A stretch of 64,000 nt of DNA from Candidatus Poribacteria bacterium (GTDB lineage Bacteria; Poribacteria; WGA-4E; WGA-3G). Under the pieces are notes generated by a model that had not been told where the DNA came from, did no database searches, and worked only from the letters and a program-made list of their open reading frames with translations. The DNA is taken from assembly GCA_028820635.1 (NCBI GenBank), contig JAPPIG010000032.1:1-64000 (forward strand), written 5' to 3'. Positions 57,201 through 64,000 of the stretch are shown here, piece after piece. Within the stretch, counting starts at the first letter, position 1, and every line of letters starts with the position of its first letter. Position numbers and translations under genes: made by a program.

Positions 57201-58009
57201 GCCTCTGTCCGTATCCGATGCGCTGTAAACCACACGAATGGATTAAACCAGTAAGTCGCACATGTAATCTGTGCGATTGTCTGTGTCAACCAATCCCATC
57301 TTTTGATATGTGCAGTTTCGTGAAGCAAAACGGCACGGAGGCGATCCGTTTGCCAATTCGCTGCATCAGTCGGTAACAAAATAACAGGACGAAAAATACC
57401 CCACATCATTGGCATTTTGATTCTGTCGCTGAGCCGCACACTAAACTGACGATTCCAATTAAGATGCGGCTGATCAATTGTGCTGCTAATATCATTAGCA
57501 CGGACAGAGACATGCCAAACAGCACAGATTCCAACAATCAAACGGGCAAGGAAGAAAATACTCACACATGCCCAAACGATTCCTATCCAATTTGTCCAAG
57601 AGATTGTGGGAAGGATACTGTTCCTTTGGGTTACCACTTCCGGTTGGGGCGGTGTCGGTGAGACTTGTGTCGATGACACCTTCTTTGTTGTTAACTGGCT
57701 CGGTGCAATCAAAACAGGGGCGGCAGCTGGTCGAGAAATTTCTACTAACTGAGGCGTCTCATATCTAATGATCGGTGTCTCCGGTAAGACCTTGACCTCC
57801 CATTTCGGCAGTATGAAAGAAAACAGCGGAACGATTAAAAATCCAACAATTGCCATACCCCAGACAAAACCACGCACCGCCGCCGATTTGTGACGGAAGT
57901 AGAATGCAAGTAGACGCGCAACTGCGAAAATTACAATACTTTTCATCGTAGTATCAACAAGAAATTTCAGCAATGGATTCGCATAGAACGTTTCAATAAA
58001 TAGCATCAT
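54299..58009 (-). CDS. BlaR1/MecR1-type M56 protease fused to two thioredoxin-like domains
   Basis: 1236 residues; ATG overlaps the stop of the BlaI-type repressor gene by 4 bases (ATGA). N-terminal M56 region about 1-366: helices at 12-32, 45-66, 142-165 and 338-360; zinc motif H-E-T-A-H at about 229; TEAEQACDDQVLNTG, as in BlaR1. Next a helical region; then about residues 520-660 an AhpC/TlpA-like domain (SAPKFSHTSVDGTPVLLQDF) in which the C-x-x-C is replaced (YYWSAREATTEW). Then TPRs, a pilin-like domain at about 840-920, TPRs, and a C-terminal thioredoxin with C-G-P-C at about 1130. Residues 830-1236 parallel the complete TlpA-like genes next to it. A sensor protease that carries its own redox modules would link envelope redox state to repressor cleavage; this is inference. 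Confidence 0.87.
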   Translation of the reverse strand: MMLFIETFYANPLLKFLVDTTMKSIVIFAVARLLAFYFRHKSAAVRGFVWGMAIVGFLIVPLFSFILPKWEVKVLPETPIIRYETPQLVEISRPAAAPVLIAPSQLTTKKVSSTQVSPTPPQPEVVTQRNSILPTISWTNWIGIVWACVSIFFLARLIVGICAVWHVSVRANDISSTIDQPHLNWNRQFSVRLSDRIKMPMMWGIFRPVILLPTDAANWQTDRLRAVLLHETAHIKRWDWLTQTIAQITCATYWFNPFVWFTAHRIRTEAEQACDDQVLNTGYQSTDYARHLLNITRDVKLANTISRTAVAMARSSRIEGRLRTVLTENLNRHPVTKVAVGIGLLILTCFTVPIGVLHLAQAVDSEKALYQQIQEASKSQPTPEEMLPKPRVYGQESGLAKYQQNWEQNLELCEQFLIADPDSERYDTVWFEKLNYLFGLQRYAKFDTGAEAFLSELPTSRYIDRLRRFRVYRFMDEGKFNQALAELDKIADPAMLPEVYKRKADVYDEMDNSEKANEFNMLWTELILGKSAPKFSHTSVDGTPVLLQDFRGKVVLFYYWSAREATTEWMVPMLKRLYNMHHDSPDFALINICTRSSKTEMTQFIEKHAMPGIHLHLEPEAIPPRFGIINLLNYLPRYVILDKTGIVRENGNTFWMGDFKIEHLVTALLAEGPKADNERIIPQVNQFLASSYLRKGQIEKSIAEYEKILAFTPNNLDIMMAIFNLEMFPGARTALINRAYDRMLELHKLNQKSPELGLNINYHILELVKLFAAQGDQEKIRKLFQIAVTNHSFETINYVLENKERFALLQDTPEFHKFLTEAPPEQKPNETRSDDPGQAQQNVEICKHHLLEIGKAIQAYQKEHGEFPEWLSDLYPKYLPDADTLLCPADKDGGKPYYLVNTDPKMSISYDYQFHPQYRKDKTEERFMYGDVLPLVRCRHHENQPFECHNLSFAFKVYWSSGPYKPDEMYATVEEAIEALENGLQQQADNERFFHFYTTLARFYIEVGREKDVEGIVNRFKSIMNPDSIEDNFRLGSILEISNQPKETLKVFEKLEKRYPDSDLVLDELVRIHERLGNSELAEEYRDKADPMSELVGKVVPDFSATDIEGKPISLEQYRGKVVLLDFWAVWCGPCISEMPNVKKVYNTYKNQGFDIIGVSLDTDEVRLRNYLKANDISWRQIFSGQKWNSPLAKQYRIRSIPAPWLIARDGTLISREARGIELEQLVVEALKTKPK

Positions 58010-58395
58010 GATGAGGTGTCTCCTTTTTTAGCATTCTCAATGAGTTGGCTTAAACGGTCAAGCTCCTCATCCGATAGGTCTGCTTCGGAAATCAAAGTCA
58101 TGACCGTTTTTTCGATGGATTTATCAAAAAACGTGTGAAAAATCTGTTTGAGCGCGGAACGTCCTGCCTGTTGGCGTGGTTGTGTAGGACGATAGATGTA
58201 ACGTTTGCCGTCTTTTTCGTGTGTGAGATGTTCTTTCTCTTCTAAAATCCGCAGTAAGGCACGGACTGTAGAATAACTCGGTTCATCGGGAAGCTCTTCA
58301 AGCACATCTGCCACAGAAACACGACCGCGTTGATAAACAATGTCCATCAGCTGCCGTTCTCGACGACTCAGTTTGGCAATGCGGTTATCTTCCAT
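58006..58395 (-). CDS. BlaI/MecI/CopY-family repressor
   Basis: 129 residues from the ATG at 58395 (MEDNRIAKLSRRERQLMDIV), with AAGGAG upstream; the frame is open further upstream but has no better start. Winged helix: RVSVADVLEELPDEPSYSTV, then RALLRILEEKEHLTHEKDGK and RYIYRPTQPRQQAGRSA are typical of BlaI/MecI, including the usual position for cleavage or dissociation near the dimerisation helix (HTFFDKSIEKTVMTLISEAD). In the known bla and mec systems the M56 protein triggers loss of this repressor. Here it is the first gene of the operon, preceded by two matching operators. Confidence 0.92.
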   Translation of the reverse strand: MEDNRIAKLSRRERQLMDIVYQRGRVSVADVLEELPDEPSYSTVRALLRILEEKEHLTHEKDGKRYIYRPTQPRQQAGRSALKQIFHTFFDKSIEKTVMTLISEADLSDEELDRLSQLIENAKKGDTSS

Positions 58396-58419
58396 GTTGT
58401 AACTCCTTTCTTCAAGATA

Positions 58420-58478
58420 TGCTAATATTTTAGCACTTAAAAAAGTAGATGTCAAGAAAAAATGCTAAAAATTTAGCA
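58420..58478 (-). promoter_or_regulatory. Promoter with two palindromic BlaI-type operators
   Basis: On the minus strand, TTGACA (58455-58450) and TAAAAT (58432-58427) are separated by exactly 17 bases. Operator 1 (TGCTAATATTTTAGCA, 58420-58435) covers the -10 box. Operator 2 (TGCTAAAAATTTAGCA, 58463-58478) lies just upstream of the -35 box. Both fit TGCTAA-N4-TTAGCA; their centres are 43 bases apart, about four helical turns. The arrangement predicts autorepression of the whole operon by the repressor, with cooperative binding. Confidence 0.8.
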
Positions 58479-58533
58479 CAAATTAGAAAAATGTTAATTT
58501 TCAACATAAAAAATTCATTGAAGCAAGATAAAA

Positions 58534-58809
58534 TAACGTGAGTTCGGTATAAGCAACTTTCGGAATCGACAGAATATGTCTCCTAAAACTATTGTTATTT
58601 TGTATACGAAAATAATACCGAATTTTTAGAGTCAAATATGACTGTTTTAGTCATAATAAGCCTGCCGATCCAGTCATAACAATGGATCGTAGCACATTAC
58701 AAAATCCTATCATTTTCCGATTGACTCTAAAAACTCTAAAATCTTTATATAACGTAAATACGGAAAAAAGATATGGAATTCTTCAGGTCTTTATACCGAA
58801 CTCACGTTA
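58534..58809. repeat. MITE-like element with perfect 19-base terminal inverted repeats
   Basis: TAACGTGAGTTCGGTATAA (58534-58552) is perfectly inverted at 58791-58809. Length 276 bases, no gene inside, only short AT-rich palindromes (TATGACTGTTTTAGTCATA near 58638). The ends share TAACGTGAGTT with the element at 7965-8125, but then differ (CGGTATAA against TGATAA). No clear target-site duplication. Confidence 0.65.
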
Positions 58810-58835
58810 AAGTATGAAACTCAACCTATAAAAAC

Positions 58836-58864
58836 TTGACAATTCTGTAAAAACCCTTTAAAAT
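58836..58864 (+). promoter_or_regulatory. Promoter for gamma-glutamyltransferase gene
   Basis: TTGACA (58836-58841), 17-base spacer, TAAAAT (58859-58864), ending 34 bases before the GTG start. It begins 26 bases beyond the inverted-repeat element, so the element could influence it. Confidence 0.65.
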
Positions 58865-58898
58865 TCCAACTATTACCCATCAACAAGAGGAAAACACC

Positions 58899-60500
58899 GT
58901 GAATTTAAAGAAAAAAGAGTACGGTACTGTCGTTGGTCCACACCCGCGCACTGCAAAGGCAGGATTTGATATGCTTATTGCAGGTGGAAATGCTGTGGAT
59001 GCCGCTGTCGCTGCCGCGTTTGCAGAGGGTGTTGTTGAACCTTCACATAACGGCATTGCTGGTTACGGTGGCTGCATGCTGATCTATCGCAAAAAGACGC
59101 AAGATGTTATAGCGATAGATTACAATTCTGCTGCACCAGCAGCTGCTTCCGAAGATATGTTTACAATTGAGGACGCACCCGATGCACCTGCAGGCTATCG
59201 TGTTCCCGGACGCGTTAATGTCCACGGACCGCTCTCTATTGGCGTACCGGGTGTTGTCGCTGGATTATGTTTAGCCTCAAAAGAGTATGGCAGTCTTCCG
59301 CTCTCGGATGTGTTACACCCCGCCATTAACTCAGCACGCTACGGATACGCACCAAACGGCGCAAATCGTGGTGGAATTGCAGGAAATGCTGAACGATGGA
59401 AACGGGAGTTTCCAGAAACGGCACGGGTTTTCTTGAAAAATGGACAACCACCAAAAAAAGGGGAAGTGCTTACCAACCCTGACCTCGCGCAAACCCTTGA
59501 GGCTGTTGCTGAAGGTGGACACGCCGCTTTCTACGAAGGGGGAATAGCGAAAACAATCGCGAACCACATACAGGAATTAGGCGGTTGTTTAACCGTTGAC
59601 GACCTAAAAAATTACCGCGCTTTCATTACCCAACCCTATGAAATTCAGTATCGTGGCTATTCGGTTTATACGTCGCCCCTCGGTGCAGGCGGGCTAACTA
59701 CCTTACAAATGCTCCGTTTAGTCGAAGAATTTGATCTGGCTGATATGTCGCTCACAGAAAGGTTTCATCTTTTTGCTGAAGCGATGAAGATTTGCTGGGT
59801 GGAAAGACTGCGTAGATTTGGTGATCCTGCTTTCGTTGACATAGACATAGATGAAGAACTGTCGGATAGTTTCACAGCAACACTCAGCGAGAAGTTGAAA
59901 GCAGGACTTGAATCACCACAACCTGGGGAAGTCGTCTACCACGAACCGATGAGTTGTACGAGTCATATTTCCACTGCGGATGCGGAGGGAAACATGGTAT
60001 CGTTAACGCAAACGCACGGAGGCGGATTCGGTTCAATGGTAACGGTGCCAGGAACAGGACTGCTTTTTGGGCACGGTGTGGGTCGTTTCGATCCGAGACC
60101 AGGGTTAGCGAATTCTGTCGGTCCGAGGAAACGCCCACTTCACAATATGGGACCGTGCCTTGCTACAAGAGATGGTTTGCCTTTTGCGACTTACGGTATC
60201 CCTGGTGGTCGCACAATTCCAAATAATCAGCTCAACTTCAGTGTTAGCCTGATGGATTTACAAGTGTCAGCACAAGCAGCTTTGGACGCGCCGCGATTTC
60301 ACAGCGATGGTGCTGAACCGATACAAGTAGAATCACGCGTTGGTGAAGAAACACTTGAAGGATTGCGAGAACTTGGACATGAAATTGCCCCGAGTGGCGG
60401 TATCGGTGGACCAGGACACGCTATTCGCGTATCAGATGACGGAACCTGTCACGATGGCGGTACAGACCCGCGCGGGGAGGGCAAAGTTATATCACGTTAA
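58899..60500 (+). CDS. ggt: Gamma-glutamyltransferase
   Basis: 533 residues; GTG start at 58899 with AGAGGAAAA upstream. Ntn-hydrolase that cleaves or transfers gamma-glutamyl groups, e.g. from glutathione. GGNAVDAAVAAAFAEGVVEP near the start and CTSHISTADAEGNMVSLTQT near 353-372 are the family signatures; the Thr at about 354 (T-S-H-I-S) is the autocatalytic cleavage residue and nucleophile. GIPGGRTIPNNQLNFSVSLM is the C-terminal part of the small subunit. No signal peptide, so a cytoplasmic form is likely, unlike E. coli Ggt. Followed by a Rieske gene 87 bases later. Confidence 0.93.
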   Translation: MNLKKKEYGTVVGPHPRTAKAGFDMLIAGGNAVDAAVAAAFAEGVVEPSHNGIAGYGGCMLIYRKKTQDVIAIDYNSAAPAAASEDMFTIEDAPDAPAGYRVPGRVNVHGPLSIGVPGVVAGLCLASKEYGSLPLSDVLHPAINSARYGYAPNGANRGGIAGNAERWKREFPETARVFLKNGQPPKKGEVLTNPDLAQTLEAVAEGGHAAFYEGGIAKTIANHIQELGGCLTVDDLKNYRAFITQPYEIQYRGYSVYTSPLGAGGLTTLQMLRLVEEFDLADMSLTERFHLFAEAMKICWVERLRRFGDPAFVDIDIDEELSDSFTATLSEKLKAGLESPQPGEVVYHEPMSCTSHISTADAEGNMVSLTQTHGGGFGSMVTVPGTGLLFGHGVGRFDPRPGLANSVGPRKRPLHNMGPCLATRDGLPFATYGIPGGRTIPNNQLNFSVSLMDLQVSAQAALDAPRFHSDGAEPIQVESRVGEETLEGLRELGHEIAPSGGIGGPGHAIRVSDDGTCHDGGTDPRGEGKVISR

Positions 60501-60587
60501 TATTCATTTGATGAGTGTATACCGTAAAATGGTCGAAAGGATCGGAAGTCTTGATTCATAATCTATTTTCTTGGAGTACTATCAGAT

Positions 60588-60923
60588 ATGTCACAATTTG
60601 TAAAAGCCGCGACAACCGAACAGATACAACCGGGTACCTGCATCGGTGTCAAGGTTGAAGGTGTTTTTATCGGTATCTATAATGTTGAGGGTGAATTTTT
60701 CGCAATGAACAATATCTGTCCACACCTCGGTGGGATTTTGACTTACGGTTTTTTGGACAAAAACTGTGTTACCTGCCCGATGCACATGTGGGAGTTTGAT
60801 GTGAAGACAGGCGAATGTGTTTGGCCAGGTGAAGAGAGTATTCCTATATATCCCATCAAAGTTGAGGGCGAAGATATCCTTGTAAATGTAGATGAACCGA
60901 TGAATATGGATAAACCACAGTAG
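60588..60923 (+). CDS. Rieske [2Fe-2S] ferredoxin-like protein
   Basis: 111 residues. Ligands C-x-H in NICPHLGG (Cys44, His46) and C-x2-H in CPMHMWEFD (Cys63, His66), spaced as in biphenyl-dioxygenase ferredoxins and NirD-type proteins. Electron carrier for an oxygenase or reductase that is not in the immediate surroundings; the family also includes small electron donors for PhyH-independent oxygenases. It lies between ggt and the epimerase on the same strand, gaps 87 and 52 bases, so a three-gene operon is likely. Confidence 0.92.
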   Translation: MSQFVKAATTEQIQPGTCIGVKVEGVFIGIYNVEGEFFAMNNICPHLGGILTYGFLDKNCVTCPMHMWEFDVKTGECVWPGEESIPIYPIKVEGEDILVNVDEPMNMDKPQ

Positions 60924-60975
60924 GAACGGAAATATGTTAGCATCACCCAAATGCTAACTTCAAGGAGAAAACAGT

Positions 60976-61923
60976 ATGGCATATCTGCTCACCGGTGGCA
61001 TGGGTTGCATCGGCACTTACGTTATTCGTGATCTCTTAGCCGCTGGTGAAAAAGTCATCGTTTACGATTTCGCTTACGACCTCACTATTCCAAAAATGGT
61101 GCTCACGGATGCGCAAATTGAAGGTTTTACATTCGTGCAGGGTGATATTACCGATCTGCCGCACGTCTTACGTACTGTTCAAGAACATGAAATTGAAAGG
61201 ATAATCCACCTTGCTTCATGGCAAGTGCCAGCATGCAATGCAAATCCACCGCAGGCGTTGAAAGTCGTGTGCGAAGGCACAATTAATATATTAGAAGCGG
61301 CGCGTATTTTCAATCTAAAACGTGTTGTGTGGGCGAGCAGTGTAGCGGTTTTCGGTTCACCAGAAGATTATAACCATCAACAAATTCTAAATGATGCACC
61401 ACACTATCCCAAATTTATCTACGGTGCCTGCAAATCCCTCAATGAAAGATATGCGATGCACTATTTTGATGCATACGGTGTTGATACAATTGGACTTCGG
61501 TTTACTGCAGTTTACGGGGTTGGTCGGACGCGAGGGATGAGTTCGTTTACAACTAAAATGATTGAGGCAGTGGCGATGGGAGAACCGCATGTGTGTCCGT
61601 TCGGTGACGATTCGGTGGATTGGCAATATGTGGAGGATGTCTCGAGTTCGATTGTAACGGCATGCACCTGCCCGACAACGAAGACGCGTGTCTTTAATGT
61701 CAAGGGTGGTATCCGACCAGTGAAAGACGGTGTGGCATATCTAAAAACTTTGGTGCCAGATGCGCAAATTACACTGGAACCGGGCGTGTTCGGTATCTCG
61801 TGGGATTATGACGCAACACCTATTGCCGATGAAATGGGTTTTACACCTGCCTATACGATGGAACAAGGAATTCTAAAAACATATAATAAGTTTCGAGAAC
61901 GCGCTGGATTGGAACAAGTTTAA
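60976..61923 (+). CDS. NAD-dependent epimerase/dehydratase (extended SDR)
   Basis: 315 residues. LTGGMGCIGTYVIRDLLAAG near the start is the G-x-x-G-x-x-G NAD motif; YGACKSLNERYAMHYFDAYG (about 150-169) has the Y-x3-K catalytic pair; VDTIGLRFTAVYGVGR follows. It belongs to the GalE/RmlB-like extended short-chain dehydrogenases acting on nucleotide sugars or related compounds; the substrate is not apparent. Final gene of the ggt-Rieske-epimerase operon, followed by a hairpin. Confidence 0.88.
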   Translation: MAYLLTGGMGCIGTYVIRDLLAAGEKVIVYDFAYDLTIPKMVLTDAQIEGFTFVQGDITDLPHVLRTVQEHEIERIIHLASWQVPACNANPPQALKVVCEGTINILEAARIFNLKRVVWASSVAVFGSPEDYNHQQILNDAPHYPKFIYGACKSLNERYAMHYFDAYGVDTIGLRFTAVYGVGRTRGMSSFTTKMIEAVAMGEPHVCPFGDDSVDWQYVEDVSSSIVTACTCPTTKTRVFNVKGGIRPVKDGVAYLKTLVPDAQITLEPGVFGISWDYDATPIADEMGFTPAYTMEQGILKTYNKFRERAGLEQV

Positions 61924-61960
61924 GTATAAGAGTGAAGTTATACCTCACCCTTATACTTAA
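61920..61960 (+). terminator. Stem-loop at the end of the ggt operon
   Basis: TTAAGTATAA (61920-61929) pairs with TTATACTTAA (61951-61960), with an inner GTGA / TCAC pair. It overlaps the stop codon of the epimerase gene. Confidence 0.65.
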
Positions 61961-61991
61961 AAGAACTATTATGTTCAATGTTTTTACAGGA

Positions 61992-62705
61992 TTAGTAGTA
62001 CTTTTTCATCTGTGCCCAACTGACAGCTAATTTCCCGCGGGCATCAACGACGAGTACCTGATCCCACGGTATATTCTTTCCACTGGCATCAGCCTGATGC
62101 ACATCATCAAAGTTCGGATGTCCCCAACCTCCACTGCTTTTATCAATTACTCTAAGTTGAGCAGTTTTGCCTTTCAAATCGGAAACATCCCACTCTTTCC
62201 GTTTCATGGTTTCATGACTTTCACCGGTTATAGTTCGTTCAACCTTGTCATTAATGATAAGGTTAACACAACACGGTTCAGGAGTACCCCAAGCACGGTT
62301 ACCACCGCCGATGAGAAAATTCATTGTTTCACCCACAATTGTGAACTCAATTGAGGTCAGAGTGCCTTGAGGGAAATCAGGGGCAACACCCCCATTCGCA
62401 TTCTGTTGCATATCACCAGGTTTCTGTCCCAGCTTTGCCCCTTTGTCTGGTCCTTGATACCTTTCGGCAAGTCCAAGCCACCAATCGCCCTGATGATTAG
62501 AGGGTTGGCCTCGGTTCCGCGCTGTTGGATTATCTCCCCAAGTCGGTTGGAAATCAAATGCTGTTCCTGTTTTTTCCTCCCAATCAGTAAGGTCCCCTGT
62601 TTCAAAATCATTGTTAAATGATCGCGCGAAAGCGAAGTTAACAGATAGAATGAGCAAGAGCGTGATTAGGAAGAAAATCATGAGTGAAAAAACATTTTTT
62701 TTCAT
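61992..62705 (-). CDS. Secreted jelly-roll (levanase C-terminal-like) protein with the KLAVxW tail, copy 1
   Basis: 237 residues; ATG at 62705 with GGAGATATAT upstream. Signal peptide (MKKNVFSLMIFFLITLLLIL). The mature part (FNNDFETGDLTDWEEKTGTA, GDWWLGLAERYQGPDKGAKL, TGSSIEFTIVGETMNFLIGG-like, GGWGHPNFDDVHQ) matches the beta-sandwich found at the C-terminus of levanases and other GH32-related proteins, used for glycan binding. Ends VVDARGKLAVSWAQMKKYY, the shared C-terminal tail. First of three tandem copies on the minus strand; all keep the W-G-x-P-x-x-D-D-V core. Confidence 0.82.
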   Translation of the reverse strand: MKKNVFSLMIFFLITLLLILSVNFAFARSFNNDFETGDLTDWEEKTGTAFDFQPTWGDNPTARNRGQPSNHQGDWWLGLAERYQGPDKGAKLGQKPGDMQQNANGGVAPDFPQGTLTSIEFTIVGETMNFLIGGGNRAWGTPEPCCVNLIINDKVERTITGESHETMKRKEWDVSDLKGKTAQLRVIDKSSGGWGHPNFDDVHQADASGKNIPWDQVLVVDARGKLAVSWAQMKKYY

Positions 62706-62783
62706 TTGATATATCTCCATTAGTTTTGTAATGTAAGAAATTGTGTAATACACTCACAAGTATAAACGAATTGATGTAGGTTG

Positions 62784-63479
62784 CTATTTGTAATACTTTT
62801 TCATCTGTGCCCAGCTGACAGCTAATTTTCCGCGTGCTTCAACGGCGGTCGCCTGTCCCCACGGAATATTTTCGCCACTGGCATTCGCTTGATGCACATC
62901 GTCAAAGTTCGGATGGCCCCAGCCGCCACTACTGCTATCAACAACAACAAGTTGGGCGGTTTTACCCTTCAGATCGGAAACATCCCACTCTCTCCGGGTC
63001 ATGGTTTCTGTGTTACTACCCGTCATTGTTCGTTCAACTTCGCCATTAATTACAAGATTAACACAACAAGGTTCAGCAGTACCCCAAGCACGATTACCAC
63101 CGCCCATAAGAAAATTCATAGATTCACCGACTATAACGAATTCAATGGAGGTTAACGTACCTTGAGGGGCATCTACGCCGTCTGCAAGATCACCTGGGTT
63201 TTGCCCTAATGCTGCTCCTTTTTCCGGTCCTTGGTACTTTTCAGCAAGTCCAAGCCACCAATCGCCCTGATGGTTAGAGGGTTGACCTCGGTTGCGTGCT
63301 GTTGGGTTATCTCCCCAAGTCGGTTGAAAATCAAACGCTGTTCCTGTTTTCTCCCAATCGGTAAGGTCACCTGTCTCAAAATCGTTGTTAAAAGTTCGCG
63401 CGAAAGCGAGGTTAACAGACATAATGATAAAAATCGTGATTAGGAAGAAAATCATGAGCGAAAAAACATTTTTTCCCAT
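62784..63479 (-). CDS. Secreted jelly-roll protein with the KLAVxW tail, copy 2
   Basis: 231 residues. Signal peptide (MGKNVFSLMIFFLITIFIIM), almost the same as copy 1. Mature domain identical in most positions (TGTAFDFQPTWGDNPTARNR; NHQGDWWLGLAEKYQGPEKG), with variable stretches where ligand contact would lie. The tail VEARGKLAVSWAQMKKYYK differs from copy 1 by few residues. Strong DNA similarity across signal, body and spacer (ATATATCTCC-type sites) shows tandem duplication, with protein sequence preserved better than the third positions. Confidence 0.85.
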   Translation of the reverse strand: MGKNVFSLMIFFLITIFIIMSVNLAFARTFNNDFETGDLTDWEKTGTAFDFQPTWGDNPTARNRGQPSNHQGDWWLGLAEKYQGPEKGAALGQNPGDLADGVDAPQGTLTSIEFVIVGESMNFLMGGGNRAWGTAEPCCVNLVINGEVERTMTGSNTETMTRREWDVSDLKGKTAQLVVVDSSSGGWGHPNFDDVHQANASGENIPWGQATAVEARGKLAVSWAQMKKYYK

Positions 63480-63555
63480 TGATATATCTCCTTTAGTTTT
63501 GTAAAGTAAGGAGTGTGTAATACACTCACAAGTATAAATAAATTGACATAGTTTG

Positions 63556-64000
63556 CTATTTGTAATACTTTTTCATCTGTGCCCAGCTGACAGCCAATTT
63601 TCCGCGTGCTTCAACAGCAAGCACTAGATCCCATGGAATGTTCCTGCCATCAGCAGCTTCTTGATGCACATCGTCAAAGTTTGGATGTCCCCATCCGCCG
63701 CTGTTTTTGTCAACAACGACAAGTCTTGCGACCTTGCCTTTAAGGTCGGAAACATCCCACTCTGCCCGGTGCATGGTTTCAGTGGCAGCGCCCGTTGCCG
63801 TCCGTTCAACCTTTCCATTTATCTCAAGGTTAACACAACAAGGAGCGGGAGTGCCCCAAGCGTGGTTGCCCCCACCTATAAGAAAGTTCATCTTTGTTCC
63901 GATAATCTTAAACTCAATTGAAGTCAAAGTGCCTTGAGGGGCATCATGTTGGACACCTCCTGGGTCTTGACCAAGTGCTTTCCCTTTATCCGGTCCCTGA
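63556..64000 (-). CDS. Secreted jelly-roll protein with the KLAVxW tail, copy 3 (N-terminus beyond the window)
   Basis: Only the last 147 residues are visible; the reading frame runs open to the edge (GPDKGKALGQ at 64000). Matches the second half of copies 1 and 2 (LTSIEFKIIGTKMNFLIGGG; CCVNLEINGKVERTATGAAT). Ends LAVEARGKLAVSWAQMKKYYK. An internal ATG at 63927 is not the start, since homology extends upstream of it. The array may continue beyond the window. Confidence 0.85.
   Translation of the reverse strand, partial: QGPDKGKALGQDPGGVQHDAPQGTLTSIEFKIIGTKMNFLIGGGNHAWGTPAPCCVNLEINGKVERTATGAATETMHRAEWDVSDLKGKVARLVVVDKNSGGWGHPNFDDVHQEAADGRNIPWDLVLAVEARGKLAVSWAQMKKYYK

Noticed and set aside
1..64000. 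tRNA, rRNA or known riboswitch
   Set aside because: No cloverleaf with a T-loop or conserved riboswitch core was seen by reading; tRNAscan-SE and Infernal would be needed to exclude them.

Overview
The window looks like a piece of a Candidatus Poribacteria genome, or of a close planctomycete-like (PVC) relative assembled from an environmental sample. This is inferred from gene content and not proven: planctomycete-type cytochrome (DUF1549/DUF1553) and DUF1501 proteins, internalin-like leucine-rich-repeat proteins, phytanoyl-CoA dioxygenase and Gfo/Idh/MocA oxidoreductases, NHL and WD40 propellers, an FRG-domain protein and many secreted paralogs. Base composition is moderately AT-rich. The only clear core housekeeping gene is nusB. 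I saw no rRNA, tRNA or CRISPR array.

Layout. 1-3.5 kb: defence-like debris (a frameshifted TPR/nuclease-domain gene, an orphan antitoxin-like gene) and an intact type II restriction-modification pair. 3.8-16.6 kb: a PSCyt/DUF1549/DUF1553 protein, an internally duplicated lipoprotein, three LRR proteins and two near-identical DUF1501 proteins, the last four forming a tandem LRR-DUF1501 duplication. 16.7-24 kb: two pentapeptide-repeat/potassium-channel paralogs around a WD40 protein and an oxidoreductase, then a small-membrane-protein pair bounded by inverted repeats and an FRG-TPR gene bounded by direct repeats. 24.5-32.9 kb: a secreted metzincin-TPR protein, a Spy-like protein, an IS-truncated PIN toxin gene, PhyH and Gfo/Idh/MocA genes, a ThuA-like secreted protein, nagB and a MOSC protein. 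33-43.9 kb: an ECF sigma factor fused through one membrane helix to a large BNR-type propeller, followed by three small membrane-anchored paralogs, a trypsin-like lipoprotein with TPRs and two unknown envelope proteins. 43.9-51 kb: dehydrogenase, NicO metal transporter, NHL propeller, LamG protein, an NHL plus beta-barrel protein, nusB and a small secreted protein. 51.4-58.4 kb: a BlaI/MecI repressor, a BlaR1-type M56 protein fused to thioredoxin-like domains, and two TlpA-like paralogs of its C-terminal half, under a promoter with two palindromic operators. 58.9-64 kb: gamma-glutamyltransferase, Rieske protein, NAD-epimerase and a tandem array of three jelly-roll secreted proteins, the last cut by the window edge.

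The best candidates for undescribed biology are: (1) a C-terminal tail, K-L-A-V-x-W-[GA]-x-[LIM]-K, ending five secreted proteins with three different folds, which looks like a sorting or anchoring signal; (2) the sigma-factor/membrane-helix/propeller fusion and its satellite genes; (3) the BlaI-regulated M56-thioredoxin system; (4) the promoter-bearing pair of small membrane and IQP-repeat genes bounded by inverted repeats, next to an FRG gene; (5) a family of intergenic repeats with the GTAG foot of REP elements, whose stems covary between copies.
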